Assembly (NCBI RefSeq): GCF_900114915.1
Contig: NZ_FOUS01000007.1
Location: forward strand, 1-64,000
Origin: Bradyrhizobium sp. Rc3b
GTDB lineage: Bacteria; Pseudomonadota; Alphaproteobacteria; Rhizobiales; Xanthobacteraceae
Length of the DNA: 64,000 bases
Reading direction: 5' to 3'
Shown here: one piece after another, positions 27,636-38,763 of the stretch
How positions within the stretch are numbered: the stretch's first letter is position 1
Layout of the letters: the number at the start of each line of letters is the position of its first letter
The notes under the pieces: generated by a model
The model's input: only the letters and a program-made list of their open reading frames with translations
The model's database searches: none
What the model was told of the DNA's origin: nothing
Made by a program: the position numbers and the translations under genes

Positions 27636-28634
27636 TCAGATCGTCGGATTCCACGCCGACGGGACCAGGCGGTATTTGGCGCCATCCTTCACGACATGAC
27701 CGACCGCCGGGAACGTGAAGTGGAAGCCGACCACGGTCGCTTTCTCCGCCGCCGCCATGTCGTAGAACTTGTGGCGCGTCGCCTGCGCCATCGCTGCATC
27801 CATGTCGAAAATCACGTGCCAGTCGGGATTGCGCAGGAAGAATTCCGGGATGTTAGTGACGTCGGATTGGATCAGCACCTTGGCATCGCCCGATGCGACC
27901 GCGAACGAGGTGTGGCCCGGCGTGTGACCCGGAGTTGCGATCGAGGTGATGCCCGGCGCGACCTCCTTGCCCCACTCGTACTTCGTCACCTTGGACTCGA
28001 GGCCAGCGAAGATCTTCTTCACGTTGGCGAAATTGTTCTTCAGCGCCTGATTGGACTCGGCCTTGGCAGCGTTCTCCTCACTGGCCCAGAACTCCCACTC
28101 CTTGCCGGGCACCATGATCTCCGCATTCGGAAAGGCCAACGCGCCGTCGGCCAGGCGAATGCCGTTGATGTGGTCGCCATGCATATGCGACAGCAGCACA
28201 ACGTCGACGTTCTTGGGGTCGACGCCAGCAGCCTGGAGGTTCTGCAATGTGCGGCCGACAGCGCCTTTGCTCGCCTCGAGATTGGCAATGCCGTTTCCCG
28301 TGTCGATCAGGACGAGCTTCGAGCCGGTATTGATGAGCTGCGGGTTGAACGGAATCGTGACCATGCCCTTCGGCATGTAAGCCGCCTCACCCGCCGCCAG
28401 CGCCTCGTCCTTCGGTATGTTGGCGACGAACTTATCCGGCATCGGGAAGGTGCGCGCACCGTCATTGATCGAGGTGCACTCGTAGCTGCCGACCTTGTAG
28501 CGATAGAAGCCTGGCGCTTGCGTGCCGGTCGGCGGCACTGAGGCATTGGCCGCGGTCGGTCCGAAGCCGGATACGGCAGCCGCACCGAGGGCAGCGGCGC
28601 CCGTGAGCAAATGACGGCGATTGAGATCAGTCAT
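27636..28634 (-). CDS. Secreted MBL-fold metallo-hydrolase
   Basis: A 332-residue protein with a Tat-type signal peptide (NRRHLLTGAAALGAA, cleavage near 27) and a metallo-beta-lactamase fold. Metal ligands are in SHMHGDHINGI (HxHxDH) and later TPGHTPGHTSF and SDVTN. It resembles the lactonase/organophosphorus hydrolase group (AttM, MPH-like), but substrate cannot be assigned. The ATG at 28634 is preferred since the Tat motif follows at once and a GGAG-like site is near. Single gene. Confidence 0.88.
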   Translation of the reverse strand: MTDLNRRHLLTGAAALGAAAVSGFGPTAANASVPPTGTQAPGFYRYKVGSYECTSINDGARTFPMPDKFVANIPKDEALAAGEAAYMPKGMVTIPFNPQLINTGSKLVLIDTGNGIANLEASKGAVGRTLQNLQAAGVDPKNVDVVLLSHMHGDHINGIRLADGALAFPNAEIMVPGKEWEFWASEENAAKAESNQALKNNFANVKKIFAGLESKVTKYEWGKEVAPGITSIATPGHTPGHTSFAVASGDAKVLIQSDVTNIPEFFLRNPDWHVIFDMDAAMAQATRHKFYDMAAAEKATVVGFHFTFPAVGHVVKDGAKYRLVPSAWNPTI

Positions 28635-28754
28635 GGAGAGGTCCCCTTCTGAGCGCCCCGCGGTTTTTTCCGCGTTCAAATGGCGGCGGAATAATCTCCG
28701 GCTTCGCTCAGAAGGCAAGACCTTCCTTCGGTGACCTGCGGTCGCAGATCACGA

Positions 28755-29888
28755 TTATTTATTTGGGTTGATGAGGAATTTTTCGCCGGTGGCGCGTTTG
28801 GCGTACACCGCGATATTGGCGGGATCGAGCACCTCGGTCAGCGACACCACCTTGGTGTAGTGACTGGCGAAGGTGGTCTTGAGCTCGGACGCGACGCGCT
28901 GGCGCAGGCGACCGATCTCGGCCGGACCGATGTTCTGGAGGAACGGCGTCAGCAGCCAGCCGCCGACGCCCCAGGTCAGTCCGAACGACCGGCTCAATTC
29001 GGTCGGACGGTTGTCGAGGCTGCCGTAAATGTAGATCTGCTTGTACACGTTGGAGCCGTAGCGGCTGTATTCCTTCGCCGTCTTGTTGGCGGCAACTTCC
29101 ATGGCGGTCAGAATCTGGCTGGCCAGCTTGCCGCCGCCGATGGCATCGAAGGCGATCGTGGCGCCGGTCTCGACCAGCGCATTGGTGAGATCGTCAGTAA
29201 AGCTCGGTGCGCTGGAATCCACGACGTGCTTGGCGCCGATCTTGTACAGGATATCGGCCTGCTCCTTGCTCCGGACGATGTTGACGAGGCCGATGCCGTC
29301 CTTGATGCAGATCTTGTTGAGCATCTGGCCGAGATTGGAGGCGGCGGCGGTGTGCACGAGCGCCTTGTGGTTCTCCCGCCGCATCGTCTCGGTCATGCCG
29401 AGCGCGGTCAGCGGATTGACGAACCAGGACGCGCCGTCCGCGGCCGTGGTGCCCGCCGGCAGCTCCATGACGTCGCGGACCTTCAGCACGCGGTACTGCG
29501 TGTACATCGCGCCGCCGATCATCGATACGGTCTTGCCCATCAGCGCCTTCGCAGCATCCGACGATCCGGCCCCGATCACCGTGCCGGCGCCCTCGTTGCC
29601 GACCGGCAGCGACTGATCGAGCCGGGCTCCCATCATCCGCATCGCAGCCTCCGGCATCGTCGCGGTGATGACCGGCATCTCCTTCGTGCCGGAGGCCTTG
29701 GCGGCCGACATGTCGGCGGGCCCGATCAGGAGTCCAAGGTCCGACGGGTTGATCGGTGTCGCCTCGACGCGAACCACGACCTCATCGTCGGCCGGCTCCG
29801 GGGTCGGGACATTCACGAGGGACAATTCCAGCTCGCCGCTCTTCTTCAGCAGCGAACGCAGTTGCAGTCCGGTCTTGCCGTCGCTCAT
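28755..29888 (-). CDS. Medium-chain dehydrogenase/reductase (quinone oxidoreductase-like)
   Basis: A 377-residue MDR-family protein. The N-terminal GroES-like half has VEATPINPSDLGLL and VGNEGAGTVIGAG, and the nucleotide-binding half has VHTAAASNLGQML in place of the standard GxGxxG. No structural or catalytic zinc cysteines are seen, so a zinc-free quinone or enoyl reductase is more likely than an alcohol dehydrogenase. The gene lies 45 bases after eno on the same strand, with a hairpin between them. Confidence 0.85.
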   Translation of the reverse strand: MSDGKTGLQLRSLLKKSGELELSLVNVPTPEPADDEVVVRVEATPINPSDLGLLIGPADMSAAKASGTKEMPVITATMPEAAMRMMGARLDQSLPVGNEGAGTVIGAGSSDAAKALMGKTVSMIGGAMYTQYRVLKVRDVMELPAGTTAADGASWFVNPLTALGMTETMRRENHKALVHTAAASNLGQMLNKICIKDGIGLVNIVRSKEQADILYKIGAKHVVDSSAPSFTDDLTNALVETGATIAFDAIGGGKLASQILTAMEVAANKTAKEYSRYGSNVYKQIYIYGSLDNRPTELSRSFGLTWGVGGWLLTPFLQNIGPAEIGRLRQRVASELKTTFASHYTKVVSLTEVLDPANIAVYAKRATGEKFLINPNK

Positions 29889-29922
29889 GTCGATCCTCCC
29901 CTGTCCGTCTTTTCTCGAGTCG

Positions 29923-29946
29923 AAGCGCTGGCTTATGCCAGCGCTT
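29923..29946 (-). terminator. Hairpin straddling the eno stop codon
   Basis: Perfect ten-base arms AAGCGCTGGC and GCCAGCGCTT with the loop TTAT. The stop codon of eno (29933-29935 on the minus strand) is in the loop, so one arm is coding and the other is untranslated. No clear run of T follows, so it may instead protect the 3' end of the eno transcript or attenuate reading into the downstream dehydrogenase gene. Confidence 0.55.
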
Positions 29947-31216
29947 TCAGTGCGGCCTTGCCACCATACAGCGCCTGCTTGCCGAGCTGCTGCTCGATGC
30001 GCAGGAGCTGATTATATTTGGCGGTGCGGTCGGAACGAGCAAGGGAGCCGGTCTTGATCTGACCGCAATTGGTGGCGACCGCGAGGTCGGCGATGGTGGA
30101 ATCCTCGGTCTCGCCGGAGCGGTGCGACATCACCGAGGTGTAGCCGGCCTTGTGCGCCATCTCGACGGCGGCGAGCGTCTCGGTCAGCGTGCCGATCTGG
30201 TTGACCTTGATCAGGATCGAGTTGGCGCGGCCGGTCTTGATGCCGTCGGCGAGGCGCTTGACGTTGGTGACGAAGAGGTCGTCGCCAACCAGCTGGCACT
30301 TCTTGCCGATGAGGTCGGTCAGCTCCTTCCAGCCGTCCATGTCGTCTTCCGACATGCCATCCTCGATCGTGACGATCGGATAGCGCGAGACGAGGTCGCC
30401 GAGGTACCTGGCCTGCTCGGAGATCGAGCGGGTCTTGCCCTCGCCTTCATAGACGTACTTGCCCCCCTTGAAAAACTCGGTCGAGGCGCAGTCGAGGCCG
30501 AGTACGATGTCGCTTCCCGCCTTGAATCCGGCCTTGCCGATTGCGTTCATGACGAATTCGAGCGCGGCATCGGCCGACGGCAGGTTCGGGGCAAAGCCGC
30601 CCTCGTCGCCGACATTGGTGTTGTGGCCGGCCTTCTTCAGCTCCGACTTCAGCGTGTGGAAGACCTCAGCGCCGTAGCGCAGGCCTTCGGCGAAGGACGA
30701 GGCGCCGACGGGCAGGATCATGAACTCCTGGAAGTCGATCGGGTTGTCGGCGTGCACGCCGCCATTGATGATGTTCATCATCGGCACCGGCAGAAGGCGT
30801 GCCGAGGTGCCGCCGACGTAACGGTAGAGCGGCATGTCGAGCGAATTCGCAGCCGCCTTGGCGCAGGCGAGCGAAACGCCGAGGATGGCGTTGGCGCCGA
30901 GCCGGCTCTTGTTCGCGGTGCCGTCGAGGTCGATCATGATCTGATCGATCTGGGCCTGCTGCTCGGCATCGAGACCGCTCAAGGCCTCGAAGATCTCGCC
31001 GTTGACGGCACCGACCGCCTTGCTGACACCCTTGCCGAGATAGCGCGCCTTGTCGCCGTCGCGCAGCTCCACCGCCTCATGGGCGCCGGTGGAGGCGCCG
31101 GACGGCACCGCGGCGCGGCCGAGCGCGCCATCCTCCAGCACGACATCGACCTCGACGGTGGGATTGCCCCGGCTATCGAGGATTTCGCGGCCGATGATGT
31201 CAATGATGGCGGTCAT
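29933..31216 (-). CDS. eno: Enolase
   Basis: A 427-residue glycolytic enzyme that converts 2-phosphoglycerate to phosphoenolpyruvate. Visible family parts are GREILDSRGNPTVEVDV at the N-terminus, SGASTGAHEAVELRDGD (mobile loop), VGDEGGFAPNL, GLDCASTEFF, IEDGMSEDD, LIKVNQIGTLTE, SHRSGETED. The start at 31216 gives the family's N-terminus (MTAIIDIIGREI); an ATG/GTG three codons earlier is less likely. Enolase also belongs to the RNA degradosome in many bacteria. Confidence 0.97.
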   Translation of the reverse strand: MTAIIDIIGREILDSRGNPTVEVDVVLEDGALGRAAVPSGASTGAHEAVELRDGDKARYLGKGVSKAVGAVNGEIFEALSGLDAEQQAQIDQIMIDLDGTANKSRLGANAILGVSLACAKAAANSLDMPLYRYVGGTSARLLPVPMMNIINGGVHADNPIDFQEFMILPVGASSFAEGLRYGAEVFHTLKSELKKAGHNTNVGDEGGFAPNLPSADAALEFVMNAIGKAGFKAGSDIVLGLDCASTEFFKGGKYVYEGEGKTRSISEQARYLGDLVSRYPIVTIEDGMSEDDMDGWKELTDLIGKKCQLVGDDLFVTNVKRLADGIKTGRANSILIKVNQIGTLTETLAAVEMAHKAGYTSVMSHRSGETEDSTIADLAVATNCGQIKTGSLARSDRTAKYNQLLRIEQQLGKQALYGGKAALKALA

Positions 31217-31391
31217 GATGTGCACTTCCGTTCGTTGGAGCTGATCGGTTCGCCGCGGGTCTTACACGGGCCGCAAGCAAATGTGAACGCTTGAGGGTGG
31301 CACTTCGACTGACGCGTGAAGGCGCCAGGATTAAGGTCGAGGGCATCGGTCTGTGCGTGCATCCTCAATCCCAAGCAGTCGGGGTAACGCC

Positions 31392-32369
31392 ATGAATCGC
31401 CGCCAGTTTCTTGCTTCCAGCACCGCCCTGTTCGTGGCTCGCCCAAGTTTTGCCCAGGAGGGCCCGTTCCGGACAAAATACTTCCCGATCAGCGCCGGTA
31501 TCGGCCTGCACGATCTGACGCCTGCCCCTGACGGTTCGGTCTGGTTCACGGCGCAGGGCAAGGGCTTGCTCGGCAGGCTCGATCCCCGGGATGGCAGTTT
31601 CAAGACGGTCGGCCTCGGTCAGGGCGCCGCGCCGCATGGCGTGACCGTCGGCCCCGATGGCGCGCCCTGGATCACCGAGGGCGGCCAGAACGCGATCGCA
31701 CGGGTCGATCCTGGCGATCTCAAGGTCACGCTGTTCCGCCTGCCGGAAAAGTTCGCCTCGGCCAATCTCAACACCGGCGTGTTCGACAAGGAAGGCACCT
31801 ACTGGTTCACCGGCCAGTCCGGCTATTACGGCCGCCTCGCGCCGAAGTCTGGCGAAATGAATGTGTTCAAGGCGCCCAAGGGCGTCGGCCCCTATGGCAT
31901 CACGGTGACGCCCAAGGGCGAGGTCTGGTACGCCTCGCTTGCCGGCAGCTATATCGCGAAGATCGACCCGGCAAGCGGCAATGCCGCTGTGGTCGCGCCA
32001 CCGACGCCGAACCAGGGATCGCGGCGCGTCTGGTCGGATTCGAAGAGCCGGATCTGGGTCAGCGAATGGAACAGCGGCCATGTCTCGGTGCACGATCCCG
32101 CCGACGGATCCTGGAAGAGCTGGAAGCTGCCGGGCGAGCGTCCCCGCGCCTACGCTGTCTTCGTCGACCACAAGGACAAGGTCTGGCTGACCGATTTCTC
32201 TGCCAACGCCATCGTGCGTTTCGATCCCGCCACTGAGACGTTCAACGTCTTCGCCAGCGACAGGGCCAACGCCAATGTGCGCCAGCTCGACGGCCGACCG
32301 GGCGAGCTCTGGGGCTGCGAATCCGGCAACGATCGCATCGTCATGATCCAGACGATCGCGGCCGGTTGA
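31392..32369 (+). CDS. Secreted Vgb-like beta-propeller protein
   Basis: A 325-residue protein with a Tat-type signal (MNRRQFLASS, cleavage after SFAQ near 22) and six or seven beta-propeller blades, each carrying a line such as DGSVWFTAQGKGLLGRLDP, DGAPWITEGGQNAIARVDP or KDKVWLTDFSANAIVRFDP. The repeat matches virginiamycin B lyase (Vgb) and its many environmental relatives. True streptogramin lyase activity is unproven; most relatives have no known substrate. Divergent from eno, with 175 bases between. Confidence 0.85.
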   Translation: MNRRQFLASSTALFVARPSFAQEGPFRTKYFPISAGIGLHDLTPAPDGSVWFTAQGKGLLGRLDPRDGSFKTVGLGQGAAPHGVTVGPDGAPWITEGGQNAIARVDPGDLKVTLFRLPEKFASANLNTGVFDKEGTYWFTGQSGYYGRLAPKSGEMNVFKAPKGVGPYGITVTPKGEVWYASLAGSYIAKIDPASGNAAVVAPPTPNQGSRRVWSDSKSRIWVSEWNSGHVSVHDPADGSWKSWKLPGERPRAYAVFVDHKDKVWLTDFSANAIVRFDPATETFNVFASDRANANVRQLDGRPGELWGCESGNDRIVMIQTIAAG

Positions 32370-32420
32370 CGGCAGCTGCATTTGCGTCCATCCCGGCATC
32401 CGAAACAGGATGTGACGACG

Positions 32421-32873
32421 ATGGCGAAGAAATCCCTCCAGCTCGGCCGCGCGGTCGAATGGCCGCACACACCGGAAGACGCCCAGCTCGACCGCGTGCC
32501 CAATCCGCAAAAGGGCACCGACTATCTGGTGCGCTTCACCGTGCCGGAATTCACCTCGCTCTGCCCGGTCACGGGCCAGCCGGATTTCGCGCATCTGATG
32601 ATCGATTACGCGCCCGACGCGTGGCTGCTGGAATCGAAATCGCTCAAACTCTACATCGCAAGCTTCCGCAATCACGGCGCCTTCCACGAGGACTGCACCG
32701 TGATGATCGGCAAGCGCATCGCCGGCGAGATCAAGCCGAAATGGCTGCGCATCGGCGGCTACTGGTATCCGCGCGGCGGCATCCCGATCGACGTGTTCTG
32801 GCAGACCGGCCGCGTACCCAAGGGCCTGTGGGTGCCCGAGCAAGGCGTCGCGCCCTATCGCGGGCGGGGCTAG
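32421..32873 (+). CDS. queF: NADPH-dependent preQ0 reductase
   Basis: A 150-residue short (unimodular) QueF that reduces the nitrile of 7-cyano-7-deazaguanine to preQ1 for queuosine in tRNA. The catalytic Cys is in FTSLCPVTGQPDF; the QueF motif ESKSLKLYIASFRNHGAFHED is complete; the substrate-binding His-Glu follow it. ATG at 32421 is chosen because upstream codons lie in the gap after the propeller gene. No other queuosine gene is near. Confidence 0.95.
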   Translation: MAKKSLQLGRAVEWPHTPEDAQLDRVPNPQKGTDYLVRFTVPEFTSLCPVTGQPDFAHLMIDYAPDAWLLESKSLKLYIASFRNHGAFHEDCTVMIGKRIAGEIKPKWLRIGGYWYPRGGIPIDVFWQTGRVPKGLWVPEQGVAPYRGRG

Positions 32874-32875
32874 CC

Positions 32876-34081
32876 TCAGCGCGCGTCGGACGGTGCCCGC
32901 GCCTTGAGCAATTGAGCGCAGACGAAGCCAAGCACGACCATGATCGCGGCGCTCGCGAACAGGGTCGGCATCTTGCCGGCATGCTGGAGCCCAAAGCCAT
33001 AGGCGAGCGGTCCCACCGTCTGCCCCATGAAGAAAAAGAACGAATGCAGCGACAGCGCGGTGGCGCGCGCCTCGACCGAGAGCTCGCTGGCGAAGACCTG
33101 AAGACAGCCATGGGCGATGTAGAAGCCCCATCCCATCACGATGAGATTCAGCGCCTGCACTTCCCAGCGCGGACCGAACGCGACGGCGACGAGTTGCGAG
33201 GCGACCAGCGTCATGCCTGCGATCATCATGCCCTTGACGCCGAGCCACGGCAGCAGACGCGACACCGTCAGCGTGTAGAACAGGCCGCCGACCGCAAAGC
33301 CGGCGATGACCATGCCGGCGATCGACAGCGAGGTCTGCCCCAGCTCGAACAGGAACGAGGCGATGTAGGGAAACAGGCCGAGCACGCAGCAGCCTTCGAT
33401 GAACACCGCCGAATAGCAGACATAGGCATTCGGATTGGTGAAGATGGTGCGATAGCCGGCCTTCAGCGCCGACAGGCTCGTCTTCGGCGGGTGCTTGACC
33501 TTGGCGCCGCGAAAGCCGGCGGCAACCGCGATCGACGCCACGATCACGAGCGCGCCGAGCACCGCGAGCACGCCGCGCCAGCCGAGGAAATCGCCGATTA
33601 GGCCGGAGGCCGAGGCACCGAGCAGGTTGCCGGTCATGGCGCCGGCAAGCGTGCGGCTGATCGCGACCTGACGTTTCTCGGGCCCGACGAGATCGCTGGT
33701 CAGGCTCAGCGCCACCGGAAACACGCCGCCGGAGCCGATGCCGGCGAGGATCCGGGTCGCAAACAGAACCGAGAACGAGGACGAGAGCGCGCCCAAGATG
33801 TTGGCAAGACCGAGCAGCGCGAGGCAGCCGATCATCAGCCGCGTCTTGCCGAACAGATCGGCGGCGGCGCCGACAATGGGCTGGATGATCGAGAAGGTGA
33901 AGGCGAACACCGCGGCAAAGCCCGCGGCGGTGGCAATGCTGACGCCGAAATCCTCGGCGACGTGTGGCAGCACCGGATCGAGTGCGCGCGCCGAAAGCGC
34001 CGCGGCGAAGCTCGCTCCTGATATGACGTAGAGCGCCGTGGGCAGGCCGTGATCGTGCGGCCGCGCCTCGCCTTGCTGCAT
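32876..34081 (-). CDS. MFS transporter
   Basis: A 401-residue permease with 12 predicted transmembrane helices. The A-like motif between helices 2 and 3 is GAAADLFGKTRLMIG and its counterpart in the second half is weak. The usual Arg in helix 4 region appears in FATRILAGIGSGGVFPVA, suggesting a drug/metabolite exporter of the AraJ/DHA1 type. Its start overlaps the kdsA stop by one base (TGATG), so it is translated from the kdsA message. Substrate unknown. Confidence 0.87.
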   Translation of the reverse strand: MQQGEARPHDHGLPTALYVISGASFAAALSARALDPVLPHVAEDFGVSIATAAGFAAVFAFTFSIIQPIVGAAADLFGKTRLMIGCLALLGLANILGALSSSFSVLFATRILAGIGSGGVFPVALSLTSDLVGPEKRQVAISRTLAGAMTGNLLGASASGLIGDFLGWRGVLAVLGALVIVASIAVAAGFRGAKVKHPPKTSLSALKAGYRTIFTNPNAYVCYSAVFIEGCCVLGLFPYIASFLFELGQTSLSIAGMVIAGFAVGGLFYTLTVSRLLPWLGVKGMMIAGMTLVASQLVAVAFGPRWEVQALNLIVMGWGFYIAHGCLQVFASELSVEARATALSLHSFFFFMGQTVGPLAYGFGLQHAGKMPTLFASAAIMVVLGFVCAQLLKARAPSDAR

Positions 34082-34929
34082 CAGCGCGGGTTCTTTGCCA
34101 GCGCGTCGAACGCCATCAGCCTGGCGATCAGCGCCTCGAACTCGCGCAGCGGCACCATGTTGGGGCCGTCGGAGGGCGCACGATCAGGATCCGGGTGGGT
34201 CTCGATGAAGACGCCGGCGACGCCGACCGCCACGGCCGCGCGCGCCAGCACCGGCACGAATTCGCGCTCGCCGCCCGACGAGGTCCCCTTCCCGCCCGGC
34301 TGCTGCACCGAATGGGTGGCGTCGAAGATGACGGGCGCGCCGGTGGTGCGCGCCAGGATCGGCAGCGCGCGCATGTCGGAGACCAGCGTGTTGTAGCCGA
34401 AGGAAGCGCCGCGCTCGGTGACGAGCACGTTGGGATTATCCGCGCTGGTGATCTTCGTGACGACATTCGCCATGTCCCACGGCGCGAGGAATTGCCCCTT
34501 CTTGACGTTGACGACCTTGCCGGTCGCGGCGGCAGCCAGCAACAGATCGGTCTGCCGGCAGAGGAAAGCGGGAATCTGGAGGATGTCCACGGCCTGCGCC
34601 ACCTCGGCGCATTGCGTGGCCTCGTGCACGTCGGTCAGGACAGGCAGGCCGAGCGAGGAGCGGATTTCGGCGAAGATCGGCAGCGACTGCGCCAGCCCAA
34701 GGCCGCGCGCCGCCGACGCGCTGGTGCGGTTGGCCTTGTCGAACGAGGTCTTGTAGACGAGCCCGATGCTCAGCCGCGCAGCGATCTCCTTCAGCGCGGA
34801 GGCGACCTCCAGCGCATGCTGGCGGCTTTCGAGCTGACAGGGTCCTGCAATGATCGAGATCGGCAGATCATTGCCGAACTCGACCGTGCCGATTGCGACG
34901 ACCGGCGCCGCTGAATTCGAAGAGCTCAA
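34081..34929 (-). CDS. kdsA: 3-deoxy-D-manno-octulosonate 8-phosphate synthase
   Basis: A 282-residue aldolase-like enzyme joining phosphoenolpyruvate and arabinose 5-phosphate for the Kdo part of lipopolysaccharide. Typical parts: IAGPCQLESRQHALE, SFDKANRTSASAARG, DVHEATQCAEVA, KKGQFLAPWDMANVV, DATHSVQQPGG. The start is taken as TTG at 34929 (MSSSNSAAP) with AGGG upstream, giving the usual length; a longer frame exists but its extra 17 residues are not family-like. Followed directly by the MFS gene. Confidence 0.95.
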   Translation of the reverse strand: MSSSNSAAPVVAIGTVEFGNDLPISIIAGPCQLESRQHALEVASALKEIAARLSIGLVYKTSFDKANRTSASAARGLGLAQSLPIFAEIRSSLGLPVLTDVHEATQCAEVAQAVDILQIPAFLCRQTDLLLAAAATGKVVNVKKGQFLAPWDMANVVTKITSADNPNVLVTERGASFGYNTLVSDMRALPILARTTGAPVIFDATHSVQQPGGKGTSSGGEREFVPVLARAAVAVGVAGVFIETHPDPDRAPSDGPNMVPLREFEALIARLMAFDALAKNPR

Positions 34930-35052
34930 GGCCAATCCCTCGTTTCGGCGCGACCATAGCCGCGATGAGGGTCGGATCAACCCTATTCGGGCCGGGCTGC
35001 TTGAATAACAGGGTTGCGCCGGGGCTCCCCGGCGCCTCCCTTGCAGGAGCTG

Positions 35053-35379
35053 CTACTTGACCGAGGAGAAGGCGGTCGGCGCCAGAATCTGGCTGTCGAT
35101 GTTGGCGACGATCTGGCCGTCGGCTTCGCTCTCGGTGCGCGCTTTCATCCAGTCCGGATCGGCGATGAACTTGCCCCACTTCGTCTCGCGCTCGGCAAGC
35201 GACTCCCAGGCGAGGAAATAGGTTAGATCCTGGTTGGATTCACCGATCACGGTCGTAAAGAACCCGGCCTGCTTGATGCCGTGCTTCTCCCAGATCTTCA
35301 GCGTTGCGGTCTCGAACCGCTTCAACAGCGCGGGCAGCCGGCCGGGGACACAGCGATAGACGCGCATTTCGTAGATCAT
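35053..35379 (-). CDS. NIPSNAP family protein
   Basis: A 108-residue ferredoxin-like fold protein (dimeric alpha/beta barrel). The start MIYEMRVYRCVPGRLPALLKRFE, the middle TYFLAWESLAERETKWGKF and DPDWMKARTESEADG are typical NIPSNAP. No catalytic role is established for the bacterial family. It lies between kdsA and pyrG on the same strand, with gaps of about 80-120 bases on each side. Confidence 0.88.
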   Translation of the reverse strand: MIYEMRVYRCVPGRLPALLKRFETATLKIWEKHGIKQAGFFTTVIGESNQDLTYFLAWESLAERETKWGKFIADPDWMKARTESEADGQIVANIDSQILAPTAFSSVK

Positions 35380-35458
35380 TGGAGTTCACTCCTGCATTGT
35401 TGTTCTTGCAGGGAGCTTGTCGCAACAAAACGCGCAATCGTCAAAGGGAGAGCGTGCG

Positions 35459-37090
<1,632 letters not shown>

Positions 37091-37216
37091 GGGACTTAAC
37101 CTCTAATCCCTCGAATTCGATTCGCCAAAGCGATTCGTATTCCGCCCCAAAGATTTTGCGGGCCTGTGGGTGAGCCAAAATTAAGAGTAGTGACAGTGCC
37201 TTGATGGGGATTGTTG

Positions 37217-37244
37217 ATGCAGGACGGTAGCCACCGCCCTGCAT
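37217..37244 (-). terminator. Hairpin downstream of secG
   Basis: Arms ATGCAGG-x-CGG and CCG-x-CCTGCAT with a loop of six bases, starting 13 bases after the secG stop on the minus strand. A run of T is missing, so its strength as a terminator is uncertain. It separates secG from pyrG. Confidence 0.5.
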
Positions 37245-37256
37245 GGCCCCCCTGCT

Positions 37257-37643
37257 TTATTGCGAACGAGGCACCTGCGGGCCGCTCGGAGCCGGCGCCT
37301 GCTGCTGCTCGTCGGCCTTCTTCAGCGAATCCAGGATGCCGCCCGACGTCGGCGGCGCGATCGGCGATCCGCCGGCCGGCTGGCCCTGCGAGGCCGGGGT
37401 GCCGATGATCGACGACGGCGCGCGGCTGTAGCCCGCATGCCAGGACAGGAACATGCTGGTGAGGAAGAAGCCGGCGGCGAGGATCGCGGTGGTCCGCGTC
37501 AAGAGGTTCGCGGTGCCGCGGCTCGACATGAAGCCTGCGCCGCCGCCCATGCCGAGGCCGCCGCCTTCCGACTTCTGGAGCAGGACGGCGCCGATCATGA
37601 CGGCGACGATCATGAGGTGGATGACGATGACAACGGTCTGCAT
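37257..37643 (-). CDS. secG: Preprotein translocase subunit SecG
   Basis: A 128-residue membrane protein with two TM helices (about 2-22 and 53-72) joined by the conserved loop QKSEGGGLGMGGGAGFMSSRGTANLLTR. SecG assists SecYE in protein export. A Pro/Gln/Ala-rich cytoplasmic tail (80-128) is longer than in enterobacteria, as is common in alphaproteobacteria. It lies between tpiA and pyrG. Confidence 0.95.
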   Translation of the reverse strand: MQTVVIVIHLMIVAVMIGAVLLQKSEGGGLGMGGGAGFMSSRGTANLLTRTTAILAAGFFLTSMFLSWHAGYSRAPSSIIGTPASQGQPAGGSPIAPPTSGGILDSLKKADEQQQAPAPSGPQVPRSQ

Positions 37644-37784
37644 AGTATCCTTCCGTCACAAGCGGGCGGCGCCTGACGGCGGCCGATCGCGCTTCGCGGG
37701 TTTTCCTGAAGTTGCGCGGTGTTACACGATCAGAGGGGGCATTGCCACCCCCGATCGGGTCCGGATCAGCCGCATTGAGGTTAG

Positions 37785-38540
37785 CTAGGGGCAGCCCTTG
37801 GCGATCGCAAGGAAATCGGCCGCCTTCAGGCTGGCGCCGCCGACCAGGGCGCCGTTGACGTTCTTGACCGCCATCAGCTCGGCCGCATTCGAGGGCTTGA
37901 CCGAGCCGCCGTAGAGGATGCGCATCTTCCCCCCGTCGGTCTTGAACCTGGAGGTCAGGACCTCCCGGATAAACCCATGAATCTGCTCGACATCCTTGGC
38001 CGTGGGGGTGAGCCCGGTGCCGATCGCCCAGACCGGCTCATAGGCCACGATGAGATTCGCGGCCGTCGAGCCATCAGGCAGGGAGCCGGCGAGCTGCCCG
38101 CGCAGGATGTCCAGCGTCTGGCCGGCGTCGCGCTGGCCTTGCGTCTCGCCGATGCAGACGATCGCCGTCGCACCGGCGCGCCAGACGGCCTCGGCCTTCT
38201 GCCGGATCAGGGCATCGCCCTCGCCGTGGTCGGCGCGGCGCTCGGAATGGCCGACGATGACGGCGGTCGCCCCGGCATCAGCCAGCATTTCGGCGGCGAT
38301 ATCGCCGGTATGGGCACCGGAGGCCTTGGGGTGGCAATCCTGGGCGCCTACCGCGACTTTCTTGCCGCGCGCCTTGTCGGCGAAGGCCGCAATCAGGGTC
38401 GCAGGCGGGCAGACCAGCAGATCGGCCTTGCCGGTCACCTCGGCCGCACCATTGAGCATGGCGTCGAACTCGGCAGCCTGGGCCTTCAGGCCGTTCATTT
38501 TCCAATTTCCGGCGATCAGGGGGCGGATGGCGTCGGTCAT
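37785..38540 (-). CDS. tpiA: Triosephosphate isomerase
   Basis: A 251-residue TIM-barrel enzyme interconverting dihydroxyacetone phosphate and glyceraldehyde 3-phosphate. Active-site Lys in GNWKMNG, His in VIVGHSERR, Glu in AYEPVWAIGTG; the phosphate loop YGGSVKPSNA is present. The ATG at 38540 gives the normal N-terminus; a longer frame upstream is not family-like. It diverges from the ppiD-like gene across 223 bases that contain no other gene. Confidence 0.96.
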   Translation of the reverse strand: MTDAIRPLIAGNWKMNGLKAQAAEFDAMLNGAAEVTGKADLLVCPPATLIAAFADKARGKKVAVGAQDCHPKASGAHTGDIAAEMLADAGATAVIVGHSERRADHGEGDALIRQKAEAVWRAGATAIVCIGETQGQRDAGQTLDILRGQLAGSLPDGSTAANLIVAYEPVWAIGTGLTPTAKDVEQIHGFIREVLTSRFKTDGGKMRILYGGSVKPSNAAELMAVKNVNGALVGGASLKAADFLAIAKGCP

Positions 38541-38763
38541 GTCAATTTCCAGCAAAATGAGGTTTGTGCATGCGCTAGCAGAGGACCTGCTGCAGTTCCA
38601 GAGACCAGAGGCTTTTAACCGCAGCCGCAAACGGTCGCCGGACCCGAGGTTGCGGGGGGAAAGCCACCACTTTATGATGATTGATCAATTTGGTGACGCG
38701 CTTTTGCTGAATCTGCATTAAGACGCGCTCCCGTTCCCCTCCTGCTCAAACAAGTTGGACCAA

